This document shows, in pieces, positions 9,189-19,593 of a stretch of DNA of 52,000 nucleotides (position 1 is the stretch's first letter; each line of letters opens with the position of its first letter). The stretch comes from Calycina herbarum (Eukaryota; Ascomycota; Leotiomycetes; Helotiales; Pezizellaceae): assembly GCA_001414485.1 (NCBI GenBank), contig LLEY01000286.1, forward strand, positions 1-52,000, read 5' to 3'. The position numbers were made by a program, and so were the translations under genes. Under the pieces are notes generated by a model that was not told the DNA's origin, did not search any database, and saw nothing but the letters and a program-made list of their open reading frames with translations.

Positions 9189-11918
9189 CTACACCAAACT
9201 CAATCTCTCAAGTCTCATCTTAGCCCCCTCAACCAACGCAGTCTCCCTCTCCAGCGCCTTCATAACCTCCCTCTCCTTCCTCCTCCGCACCTCACTCGGA
9301 ACCTTAACACCCTTCCCACTTTCCCCCTCCCCATTCTCCACAGCACTCATCCCCTTAACCTCCTCAAAAAGCTCCTTCTCCAACGCCTCTACTTCATTAT
9401 ACCTTTCAAAAGGCTCCCTACTAACCTCCTCACCACTCACAGGCGGTTCCCCCTCACCCAAAACCTTCCACCGATACCTCTTCACTTCCTCCACCCAAGC
9501 CTTTTCTTTTTCCGTAAGCTCCTTACTCCCAGTCGCCCTCCCAACCTTTTTCTTCAATCTCTCCACGCGCTCGGTGAGTTCCTTCTGTCTGGTCTTCACA
9601 TTCATGATCCGCGTATCAACCGCTTCATCAGTACTGACAAGGGTCTCCTCATCCACATCATCCCCAGCAATAGCATCCACACGAGCGGCAACTTCGTGGG
9701 CTTTCTTAATTTGGCTTTGCAGCTCGATTTGTAGTAACTCGCATCTTCGAAAGAGTTCGGCAGCGGCGGTTCCAAGACGGTGAGTTTCGTCGCCTAGAAG
9801 GATATGTGCTTCATTCATGATTTGGAAGGTAGCTTTCGACAACCTCACATTTTCATTCAGGATCCTCTTGTGGGAGCCGTGTCTAAGATTCTTAAGGAGA
9901 TCCGGGAGTTTGGAGGGGACTTCGAGTTCATGGGGTGGTTGGTAGACTGGTCGGGGTTCGCAGATGATTAGGGGTTTGTCGTTTTCTAGTTCTTCGTAGG
10001 TTGGGGAGCGGGAGCGTTGGATGGGGTTGTAATCTTCGACTTCTGGTAGTTCAAAGGATATGGCTTGGGGTCCGTATTGAGTCGCCGTGAGAAGGAAGTA
10101 TCCCAGATCTGGGTCCCGGATTAAAGTGCTTGCTGCTAAAGATAGTGAGTGGTCGTTTGACTTTGTTTTTCCGGTGTATACTCGTTCTCGTATCGTGCTT
10201 TGTCCTTTGGCTAAAACATCAAGTCGGAATCCCCCTCCTGCGGCCTCCCCACTCAACTCCGTCTCTAGGCGGAAAATCCATGGCGAGAGTGATATGAATG
10301 TTACACTGGAAGTATTGGTGATGAAGAATGAATACCCCGAGTTGACATCTGCGCTGAACATAGGCCAGTTTCCATCCCAGACCTCTCCACTTTTAAGTGT
10401 ATTCAGAACTTGAAAAGTCAAGAGCTCAGGAGGTTCGGCTTCGTCGAGGATTCTTAGAGCCTTTGATTTCGATTTTGGCAACCATTGAGCTTCAACACCA
10501 TGCATATCAAGGCAAATCCAGAGTCGGCCACTTGGAGTTAGTAAACAGACAACACCAACTGATAGGCCGCCTTCCTGATCCATACCATCCAGCTCCAAAT
10601 CATCTTCCTCTCCATTCATTAGTTCCTCCGAGTCAATTTTTGGGCCAATGACAAAGATGTCAGTTAACAAATCATCCAATCCATCTTCCGAATCCTCAGG
10701 CGCAAGTTCGAAATGGAAAGGGCCTTGAAGTTTGGGTACTTTTCCAGGTTTTGCTGGTCTCGTATAAACCTCAACCGGTGGTTCACCCGGGCTTATTTCT
10801 TGTAAACTGGGTTCTTGAAGATCCAAATCCCCCATCCAAGCAATTTGTTGCTGCGCAAGTTGTCTCTCTTGACTCGAGGGGTTTGGCTGATCCTCCGAAG
10901 CAGCTGTCTTCGCAATAACTGAAATTGATAAGGATGGAATCAAAGTCGCAGGCGGTGACCATTTTTCAGGTAGAAGCGGGCAAAGCGCGTAAACATCTCC
11001 TTCCTTCATAGCAACCCATAAAGTCATTGGTGACCATCCTCCACTATTTCGACCCGCAAAGCAAGCTGATGCTACTTCCATCTCAACAGAATCCGGCGTA
11101 AACCCCTTACTTTGCCCAGAGACCGAAGCCCCAAAGTCTTGATCCAAAGATGTACCATCCGCGAGTTTCTTAAGGTCGATAGAAAGAGTTGGTTTGTCAA
11201 ATGACCAGCGATCGCCTGTAGACAATTCCCATACCCGTACAATAGCATCCTCCGTCACAGTAACCAAACATTGCCCCTGAACTCCCAATGGATGCCATAA
11301 AGCGGTAGCAATTCCAGATTGTGAAGTAACATGTGTTGTTGGACCCAGCGTAAAGGTTTTCAGCTTCATAGGGCCAGTATCCGGAGCGGTGAGATGCGAG
11401 GATTCAGGAAGTACCGCAATAAGAACATTATGAGTCGTGAGAATCGCGAGGTAGTTCGATTGTGGCGAGATTATAAGTTGTCGAATATCCTCAGCAACTT
11501 GAGTTACTCTCAAAGTCTACCCGGTTGGTTAGTATGATTCCAACAACCCAAAAAGAGCTGCTAGAGAAGAACTCACTCTATAACCCTGAGCATGATCCTC
11601 ATCGTATTGACTAATCTCCTCCTCCGGCTGTTTTCGTGATCTCCTCTCCTTAGGTTGTTTATTCTCCCAAGCTTCCTTCAAGTAAACCAGATCCGCCCAC
11701 CGAATTTCCTTGCCAACAGCTGTGAATATCTCCGTCCCCCTGCGCGCAATAGTTCTTCTGGGACCGGGTTTCGCAGCTTTCCTTCGACTCGTATTCGCGC
11801 TCGCCGAGCTATGGTGTGCGCTCCCAGTTGTAGGCTTGGGCGAAGCAGGACTGAAGATTTCATACCCAGGATTGGGTTTCGAGAGCCATGCCGGCGTGTA
11901 ACTGATCGCTTTCGGCAT
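9189..11918 (-). CDS. NUP82: Nucleoporin Nup82 (Nup88 homologue)
   Basis: A structural nuclear-pore protein of the cytoplasmic face, where the Nup82 complex anchors mRNA-export factors. Exon 1 is 11918-11577 (Met of MPKAISYTPAWL); the intron 11576-11517 has GTGAGT, a CTAAC branch and TAG; exon 2 is 11516-9189. Joining gives HAQGYR-TLRVTQVAEDIRQL and 889 residues. After a disordered, basic N-terminus, residues about 115-600 have beta-propeller character, including LTTHNVLIAVLP, ATALWHPLG and LVTVTEDAIVRVWELSTG. Residues about 655-889 are charged, heptad-rich coiled coil ending MRLERLSLV, the usual Nup82/88 architecture and length. An acidic linker (EDSEDGLDDLLTD, GEEDDLELDG) lies near the middle. 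The gene is divergent from the cap-binding gene with 277 bp between the starts. Confidence 0.85.
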
Positions 11919-12195
11919 CGTGAATGAGGGGATGCGATTGCGCACGCAAAATAGGTGCTAGAAGCTGAAGCTGAAGCACACACTGATTTTTATATTCTTG
12001 GTATCTCGTGTTTGTCAAGAAATCATGGTGGAAGTGTTTGGGTTGTTGATCAAAGGGTTTGCGGGTTGACGTGCCTGAAGCTGCGCGCTAAGGCATGTAT
12101 GTTGGGAGTCTCCCAAGAAGGCTTCGCTGAAAGTTCCACCACAACAGCCTTGTCAAGTCAACACTACCCTACACCACCTGCAACCCAACAACACA
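11919..12195. promoter_or_regulatory. Shared 277-bp region between divergent NUP82 and CBC2
   Basis: The start codons of two opposite housekeeping genes lie 277 bp apart, so both promoters must be in this stretch. No clear TATA box is seen; short pyrimidine-rich stretches precede the CBC2 start. Confidence 0.55.
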
Positions 12196-12883
12196 ATGCC
12201 TGGAACAGTGCGAAACACGGTCGATAGGCTAGATAAGCCAAGTGCATACTATCAAGCCAGGGTAAGTTACAAAAATAAAGAGACTCAAATTCTACAGCCT
12301 TCCCTGCACTCGGCGCATAAGCTAACCCGTACTGTCTCAAGAACAACAAAAAGCGCAGATACCAAGATGAAGACGAGCGCGAGAAAACCCCCGAAAAAGT
12401 CGTCGAAGATCCCTTGAAAGATGCGACAACCCTCTACGTAGGAAATCTGTAAGAACTACCATCTTCAAATCCATACACTACATCAATTGCAAAGCTCATA
12501 CAAATCCAAATCACAGATCGTTCTACACAACCGAAGAACAAATCCACGAACTCTTCGCCAAATGCGGCGAGATAAAACGTCTAATCATGGGCTTAGACCG
12601 CTTCAGCAAAACGCCCTGCGGCTTCTGCTTCGTAGAATACTATACGCACCAAGATGCTCTGGATTGCCTGAAGTACATTGGGGGAACCAAGCTTGATGAA
12701 CGTATTATTCGTACCGATCTGGATCCGGGATTTCAGGAGGGGAGACAATACGGAAGGGGAAAATCCGGCGGTCAAGTGCGTGATGAGTACCGGGAGGAAT
12801 ATGATGAGGGGAGAGGAGGGTTGGGGAGAGCTATTCAGGCGGAGAGACAGAAGGAGGAAGAGGAGTATGGTAAAGGACGGTAG
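12196..12883 (+). CDS. CBC2: Nuclear cap-binding complex small subunit Cbp20
   Basis: It binds the m7G cap of nascent RNA polymerase II transcripts as part of the Cbp20-Cbp80 heterodimer in the nucleus. Exons are 12196-12261, 12342-12448 and 12517-12883; introns are 80 and 68 bp with GTAAGT/GTAAGA donors and CAAG/ACAG acceptors. The 179-residue product is a single RRM: RNP2 LYVGNL at about 53-58, RNP1 as [11 protein letters not shown] ending about 99, and [14 protein letters not shown] between. The N-terminal SAYYQAR carries tyrosines where the family has its cap-stacking residues. The Gly/Arg/Glu-rich tail (about 130-179) matches the family. Complete and apparently functional. Confidence 0.95.
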
Positions 12884-13211
12884 GACGTTTGCTCCATGGG
12901 AAATTGTAAAATTATGGCGTTTAGGGAGGCGTCAATGGGAATTTTTAGGGAGGGAATCTTGCTTTGGTTGTACAGCTATGCCTTTCTCAAATCAGACTGG
13001 ACTTGAAATAATCTAGAGCATAGCAACTCCTTATTTCTGATATACATCTACATCCGAACTTCCATCCATCTGTATGTGTCGGTCGTTTTTGGTGGTGAGT
13101 TTCCTTCAATTCCATTCGTGATAGTTCGTACAAGTATTGTACAATATATTCTTCTTGCCTTTCTCCCTCCGTCCCGGATTGTCTTCTCTCAATCTCCACT
13201 CCACGAATTGC
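12884..13211. other. Convergent 3-prime flanks, no gene
   Basis: A 328-bp spacer between the stop of CBC2 on the plus strand and the stop of MRPL31 on the minus strand. It should hold both 3-prime ends; T-rich stretches lie near 13000-13080. No conserved coding content. Confidence 0.6.
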
Positions 13212-13751
13212 TCAGTATCCAGGAGGATTAACCCTCTGCGAAACCCTCGTCCATTTCGGTAATTCTATCCCCAATTAGCATTCTCCTTTCAAATCAAATT
13301 GCAACACTCCAATCCCCTTCAAAATCCCATTGCCCCTCAAACACCCATCCAATCCATCCACTGAGACCTTCCCCGGACTTGCAGGGAAAAACTTACTCCT
13401 AATGCTCTTCCGATACTTCTTCTCCTTCCGATCAAAAATCGTATATTTATCCCTCGGAACCATCTCCTGCTCAATGGGCATCTCCTCCTTCCATCGCTCC
13501 ACAGCTTTCGTAGTGATCCCCTGTTTCCCGAGTGCTTTATCGAGGGTAGCGACTACTGTATCAACAGCACGGAGACGCTTTCTTTGGCGCTGTTTTTGGA
13601 ATTTCGAGAGGCGCCAGGGGATCTTCCTTTAGGTTTGTTAGGAAGGGTGATCACATAGGGAAAGGATGGGGAGAAGGGGGGAGGAGGAGAGAGGAAGGTA
13701 CCAAAGAAGACCACCACTTAGGGGATTCGTGGGTCTGAATGCTCCGAACAT
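13212..13751 (-). CDS. MRPL31: Mitochondrial large-ribosomal-subunit protein mL60 (MRPL31)
   Basis: A component of the fungal mitochondrial 54S subunit. Exons run 13751-13702, 13626-13397 and 13264-13212. Splicing joins MFGAFRPTNPLSGGLLW-K-IPWRLSKFQKQRQR and then KSIRK-LPKWTRVSQRVNPPGY, giving 110 residues. These are the diagnostic segments of the family: the N-terminal FGAFRP(T)xPL-GGLLWKIPWRLS and the C-terminal PKWTRV(S)QRxNPPG(F/Y). The middle is highly basic (KQRQRKRLRAVDTV), as expected for rRNA binding. Intron 2 (13396-13265) is AT-poor but has good GTAAGT and ATAG signals. An unspliced reading hides the last exon, which is only 53 nt. Confidence 0.93.
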
Positions 13752-13979
13752 TGTGTATGTTTGTCTGGGTATCTCAAGAGATCGCGTGGTGAGCTCTGGA
13801 GATTCTTTTTGCCAAGACAACTTTCCCCTTCCCACCTTGACCAATCAGTACCCCCAGCACTTGAACTCCACACGCAAGGCTGACCTTCCAATTCCGACTC
13901 AACTCCAGCCTCAACATCTCCCTCTCCTACCCGTACTCTCGCAGCCTAAGAACGACAGAACCCAAGAACGAAAGGGAAG
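13752..13979. promoter_or_regulatory. Shared 228-bp promoter between MRPL31 and TRS20
   Basis: Two divergent genes start 228 bp apart. The stretch holds pyrimidine-rich tracts (CCTTCCAATTCC, CCTCTCCTACCC) before the TRS20 start. No TATA box is obvious. Confidence 0.5.
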
Positions 13980-14763
13980 ATGTCATACTACTTCGCCATA
14001 GTCGGCACCCAAGATAACCCCCTCTTCGAGTACGAATTCGGAACCTCCAAAGCAGGCGGCGATGGCATCCCCCGGTTTCCCGAGCAGGCACGACATGAGA
14101 ATCAGTTCTACTGCCATGCTGCTATAGATGGCATTGAGGAGGTGCAGTGGGCTAGTGGTCAGATGTGAGTTTTCCAAAGTAGTAGTAGAAGAAGAACAAG
14201 GACAGGAAGGGAGATAGGGTGGGATAGGATGAGATGGAGATAAGAGGGTGGAGGGGATAGAGAAGGGAACGAGAGGATATAGAGATGATATATGCTGATT
14301 AATAAAATCAAAAACAGGTATCTCAAAGTCATAGATCGCCATTACAATAACTACATATCCTGCTTCATGACAGCCGGAAGTACGTACCCCCCCCCCCCCC
14401 CCCCCCCCGGGGGCTCCTCCTCTTTCTCCCCTACCTATTTATCCCATCTCTTACCCCAATCCCCTCTCCTCCTTAAAGCTCCTTCCCTCTCCCTCCCCAT
14501 ACTAACCCTCTCCCATAGACGTCAAATTCCTCCTCCTCCACAACCCCTCTTCCCCCACCCCCGGCAACTCAACCAGAGCATCAACATCCATCCCCGCGAA
14601 CCCCACGTCCCCCCAAACAGAAGAAGCCATAAAACAGTTTTTCACAGAGGTATACGAGAACTGGGTAAAGACGATAATGAACCCCTTTTACACAGTGGAT
14701 TCGGAGGTGAGGAGTCCGGTGTTTAGGGGGAGGGTTATTGCGGCTGGGAAGAAGTATTTGTGA
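13980..14763 (+). CDS. TRS20: TRAPP complex subunit Trs20 (TRAPPC2/sedlin)
   Basis: A subunit of the TRAPP tethering/Rab-GEF complex acting in ER-Golgi traffic. Exons are 13980-14164, 14318-14379 and 14519-14763. The protein begins MSYYFAIVGTQDNPLFEYEF, continues FYCHAAIDGIEEVQWASGQM-YLKVIDRHYNNYISCFMTAGN-VKFLLLHNP, and ends SPVFRGRVIAAGKKYL, 163 residues. This is the longin-fold sedlin pattern, with the typical C-terminal helix EAIKQFFTEVYENWVKTIMNPFY. A Ser/Thr/Pro-rich insert (about 95-115) is seen in other fungal orthologues and is probably a surface loop. Intron 2 contains a 22-C homopolymer immediately followed by five Gs. No sign of damage to the coding sequence. Confidence 0.93.
14387..14413 (+). 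repeat. C22-G5 homopolymer inside TRS20 intron 2
   Basis: Twenty-two consecutive Cs (14387-14408) followed by five Gs (14409-14413), seven bases after the donor GTACGTA. Such a tract is unusual in this sequence and very close to a splice site. Its exact length may be uncertain in sequencing. Confidence 0.9.
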
Positions 14764-15966
14764 GGACTTAAATTGGATAGATGGAAGCCGGGAGGATTGG
14801 GAGGATTGGGAGTGTGGAGGGGAAGTGTACAAAAGCAACAGGGGAAAGGGAAATGAAGAAGAGGGGTGTGACGGGGTTGATACCTAAAATGGCAGTGTCA
14901 TTGAACGGGACAATGGGACAGGAGTGGCCATGAGGTTACGATGTCAAGGGCTTGTGGATATTGGAATTCAAGCCACGGGAGAGAGATGGATGGCTCAGAA
15001 AACGAAAGAAATAGCACCAAGTTGTGAGAAGGTCCGGGGAAGATGATATCGAGACCGCGAGAAGTCACGAATTGAGAGTGTATTGATACCCAGATGGCTC
15101 CGTACTGATAGAAGTAAGGCGAAGCAAATAATGAGACCCAAGTTACGAAGAACTAACTGAAAGATCAACAAGAAACGATCAATTGTACACTTGAGTTGAA
15201 TGGGACACTAAAAGCATTTATCATAGCGTGGGGAGCCCGGGAATTTCGAATTCTTAAGGAACTCATCGATCCTGTTGCTTTAGAAATACAGCGCCTTGGG
15301 CGATTTACAGGCTTCGCTCCAGTAATAGCTGGAGGGCGCCTGCTGCAGTGAACTTCAATCAGGTGGAAGGAACATGGAATAAGCAAAACATTAGTTTCAG
15401 GCGTTAGTCACTTCAAGTTAGCAAGTTAGTTCACAAGGCAAGGGAAGCACGTGTTGTTTGGTATTGTGGCCTTCAGCCATTTCATTGGTATTACTCCTAT
15501 GAACATTCCGGCGGACTCATACGTCTCGCAGTTCTCCCCCCAGACACCCATGCCCAGACCAGGAGATCCCAACCCCAACCAACGCCTTTGAAAAACAATA
15601 ATACAAGTGTCGTGAGTACCAAGTCCAAAACACGCTGCGCGTAAAACCCCCGAAAATCAGAGATCCCGAAAACCCCGCTCGTAAACAAGCTGCTAGACCG
15701 CCTTCAAAATTGAGACTATCAAAAGGTTGTGTATCGAAATGTGAAATGTCGAAGCCAGAGCGTAACCGTTTCATTGTCGAGTATTGGTGTTGTTCGAAGA
15801 ATATTCATGAGCGAAACCCTGCCGTAAACAGCATGCTAGACCGTCTGTAATAGACTATCAAAAATTTCATGTGCTCGTGAATGATTTCCAAGAGCAGGAT
15901 GCCAGTGTCGAAATATACGCCGAAAGGTTTGAATGGACGAAGGCGGTGATGATGAGAAGAGGATGT
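14764..15966. other. Intergenic between TRS20 and histone H4; contains an imperfect direct repeat
   Basis: Downstream of both flanking genes. The only structure seen is a direct repeat of about 50 bp: 15673-15724 and 15817-15864 share CGTAAACA...GCTAGACCG...GACTATCAAAA. Open frames of 60-85 codons (15165-15386, 15497-15774) match nothing known. Confidence 0.5.
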
Positions 15967-16535
<569 letters not shown>

Positions 16536-16799
16536 ACTGAGATGAGTTTGGGTTGATGTAAGAGGTGTTTTGATGATGAACCGACGCGTTGGTCGATAGA
16601 AGTAGATGAGTTGATGTTGTTGTGGATGGTTGTGGCGGTTGTTGGATGAGGAGAAAGGAAGTTGGGAAAGACGGGATTTGTAGTTATCAAGTAGTGCTCT
16701 AATCGCTGGAATCACTGCGCTGAATCAAATCCGCCAGGCTAGGCCCGATTGAGCGAGGAAAATCAAAGTTGCAAGTGCGACCCAGCATAGCCGAGTGAC

Positions 16800-16818
16800 C
16801 TGATTGGCTCGATTGGCA
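16800..16818 (-). promoter_or_regulatory. Twin CCAAT boxes upstream of histone H4
   Basis: ATTGG occurs at 16803-16807 and 16812-16816, so the minus strand reads two CCAAT boxes 9 bp apart, about 265-280 bp upstream of the H4 start. CCAAT boxes bound by the HAP complex are common in fungal promoters; the link to H4 is inference. Confidence 0.4.
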
Positions 16819-19325
16819 TGTATCAAATCTACTCCTGGTAATCAATTACTAGCGCCTAAGGGGATCACGTCTAGGTATTATCAGAATTCTCCAACGCGCC
16901 CTCGCGAGCGGGAACAACCACGGAACCACGAATTGTCGAATTCAGCGAAAACGACCTTGAACCTCAATTTGATAAGGTCCTTATGTTTCTTTAAGCCTTT
17001 GGGACAGTTGCAATTGCAAATGCCAACTAGCTGTTGTTTTCCTTGTCATTGTATACATGAACGAAAGGTTGCCCGCGATGCCTCGATGCTTCTTGAAGCT
17101 GCCACCACCACCTCTCTCTCTCTCTCTCCCCTTTTCACGTTACATTTCTTTGGGACGGAACTTTCCTTGAGCTACCCAGCTTTTGGTAATTGATAAAAAT
17201 TCTAGTTCCCACGATCGCTCGAGCTTGCTGCATCCCCACCCCTTCCTCTTTCTCCGATTTTCAAAGGCTACGCGTCGAGTCCAATTGTCGAACCTCGAAC
17301 CTCGAACCGCACCGAATCCTATTATTTTTGGGCCAGCGATATGTTCGCAGGAAGAAACACAAACGTGCTATACCTGGCAATCCCAACCTGCAGTTGAAAT
17401 ACCTTGACGCGTGCGGTTTGAACATTCAAGCAAATCATGGCTCTTGAGCTGTTGAAGAGCTACCGTCGTCACCAATTCCATCTCACAACAGACAGAGCTA
17501 TCCTTGGGCATGCGATATCTTTGAAGGAACAAACATAAGAGCACCACAGTTGGAAATTCCGAAATGCCGTTGGCGATACTTCGACGCGTGTGGATTGGAC
17601 CTCTACCAGGGGCTGCGAGAATTCGTGACTGTAGGCTCTTTCCCTTCTCTTTGAAGAGAATAACGGTAATACGAACCCAGTCATTCGAGCCTTTTGTAAT
17701 TGATTTTTCGAGCCTTAATTCAACAGTTGAGAAAGCAGGGTGTGTTTCGCGACATTAAACAGCTTTTGGGGGTAATTCAAGGTAGGCAGGCATTCTAATT
17801 ACTTGGAACAATTTAGAATATGGACCCAGGTGTTTTAAAAAGTTTTTTTAAAGGTCCCAAAGTATCTGGTAATTAAGTAAGAACACCGACTATTTACTGC
17901 CAGTTTTAAAGTGACCGCGAGCGTGGGTATCTATGGCCAGTTACGAATTGCTGCACACCCTGGTACTCCAACCATCAAAGAATGTGCTACACACCAGGCT
18001 TCAGTCCTCACACTTTCCATACTGCTCCAAATCTTTCGACGCATACTTTTGTTTCTCATCTCGACCTCCCTGCCACTGCCTTTCATACCTCTATTTATGC
18101 CAATTTCGGAGAGAGCGTCGGAGAATTACTTGTGGTGTATGCGTATGATGGATGGAATCGGTCGCTAGACCTGGTTCTTGTTGACTCCAATATACCTTGC
18201 TTTACCATCATTTTTTTCAAATGCCACAGACCATTTCATTTCCCCATAGTAGGAACGGCCATTTCCCACTTAGGGGATAGCTTCAACACAAGTGTGTGAA
18301 TGGACCATCTCGTTTACAAGACGAAGACGTAAGGCGATCTTTGAAGCAGGCTGGACTTGCTATTCTCGGGCTAGCTTTCCGCAGGGCTTCCAGGGTATCA
18401 AAAAGGTAAGCAGGGTATGAACTCCATGTCCTGTGAATATTCCCAGATTCCTGGCTGAAGAAGGGTCATTTTTTGTGAGCGGCGATGGGTGTGATGTGGG
18501 GAGTGCATTGCGCAGAGGCAAAGGATGGGAACGTGCCACCTGCAACCGCGTGGGAATCAGATTATTGCCATGTGAATGGACTACGGTACGGAGAATCCAA
18601 GAGGCACAGATCATTGTTGATATATGAGGGATTTAGTTTCACCGTCAAAAATATTCAAAGTGCAAATTTTTGGGTGGTTGGAGATAGTGTGGTAGACCGA
18701 GGGTGATACTTGATTCGCTAGCGGCTTTGAGGCATTTTCCGGATTGAGGATCTCCATTTAACATTTGATAACCGTAACTCGCTCTCTACCGGTATCAATC
18801 GACGACACACTTCCCTCCAAAATGTCCTTCTTGATCCACAATCCCCATACCAAGAGAGAGGCGGAGTCCTCGCAAACCATTTCATGCAGCTTTGATAGCC
18901 CTTAGGTCAACAAGCATTGCACGGTTTCCAGCAAGATGCAGCAAGGGAGGAGGGGTTCATCAACCTCGATCCGTCCAATCAGACGGGCCTGAAAGCAACT
19001 TTGCTCCCTTTGTTGTGTCTTCTCCTCTACACGGGAACTCTAATCTTTCCAGCAAATCTGCGAGGCATGGCCGTCGATGAAGCCACCCGCATGCTGCACC
19101 GCTGCTGCACAGCCTCCGCTGACATCTTCTTTTTTTGTTTGTGTGAGGCATTTTCCTACCGTTACCTAATGTCACGAGAATCGCGTAAGGCGCTTCAAAC
19201 AGCTATTGCAGCTTTGCTGATGCGGCAGGCTACTACCCAAAAAAAATTCCTAGTTGGTCGCGATAAGTGGAACAGGTCAACTCAAAGCTAAAGTTGGCTC
19301 AAGAGCACATGCCTTTGCCTGCAGC

Positions 19326-19331
19326 TATAAA
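19326..19331 (+). promoter_or_regulatory. Possible TATA box of the ATPase gene
   Basis: TATAAA sits 268 bp before the ATG, inside a region without other open frames. This is a candidate only. Confidence 0.3.
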
Positions 19332-19593
19332 GACAGTCACTGGATAATCATTCACTCCCTCCTCCTTACTATTACCCCTCTTACTCTTTTGTGACGAGAC
19401 CTCGGCGACCTGGTGCTTTGCGCACTTCTTCCCTTGCTCTTCAAATTCAAATCTTCTGAATCGCTAAATCGACCCCCTTTAACAAATTCCTCGCCAATTT
19501 GCTTCATTTATTCTCCCGTCGCGCTTTTCAGCCTTCCTGCCAATTCCTTCGAAGCTCGCTCAGTAGCTTAAAAAGAGCTTCTTCGTCGCAAAG

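Larger units (their letters stand above)
16536..19593. other. Three-kilobase spacer between histone H4 and the cation ATPase, no supported gene
   Basis: It holds the H4 promoter (16536-16820), a CT-microsatellite (17109-17128), an AC-GAACCTCGAACCTCGAACC triple near 17284-17310, and a probable ATPase promoter/5-prime UTR on the right (T-rich runs and CGTCGCGCTTTTC-like stretches 19370-19590). Open frames up to 129 codons (16804-17193, 18917-19291) have no recognisable domain and low-complexity content. A short homology to the dispersed repeat at 8193 (AAGGTAGGCAGG) lies at 17781. Confidence 0.45.

Noticed and set aside
13275..13502. Stand-alone 75-codon protein on the minus strand
   Set aside because: It is the middle exon of MRPL31 read into its second intron.
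18917..19291. 124-codon plus-strand frame with a Cys/His-rich part
   Set aside because: In the presumed promoter/5-prime region of the ATPase; low-complexity, no known family.
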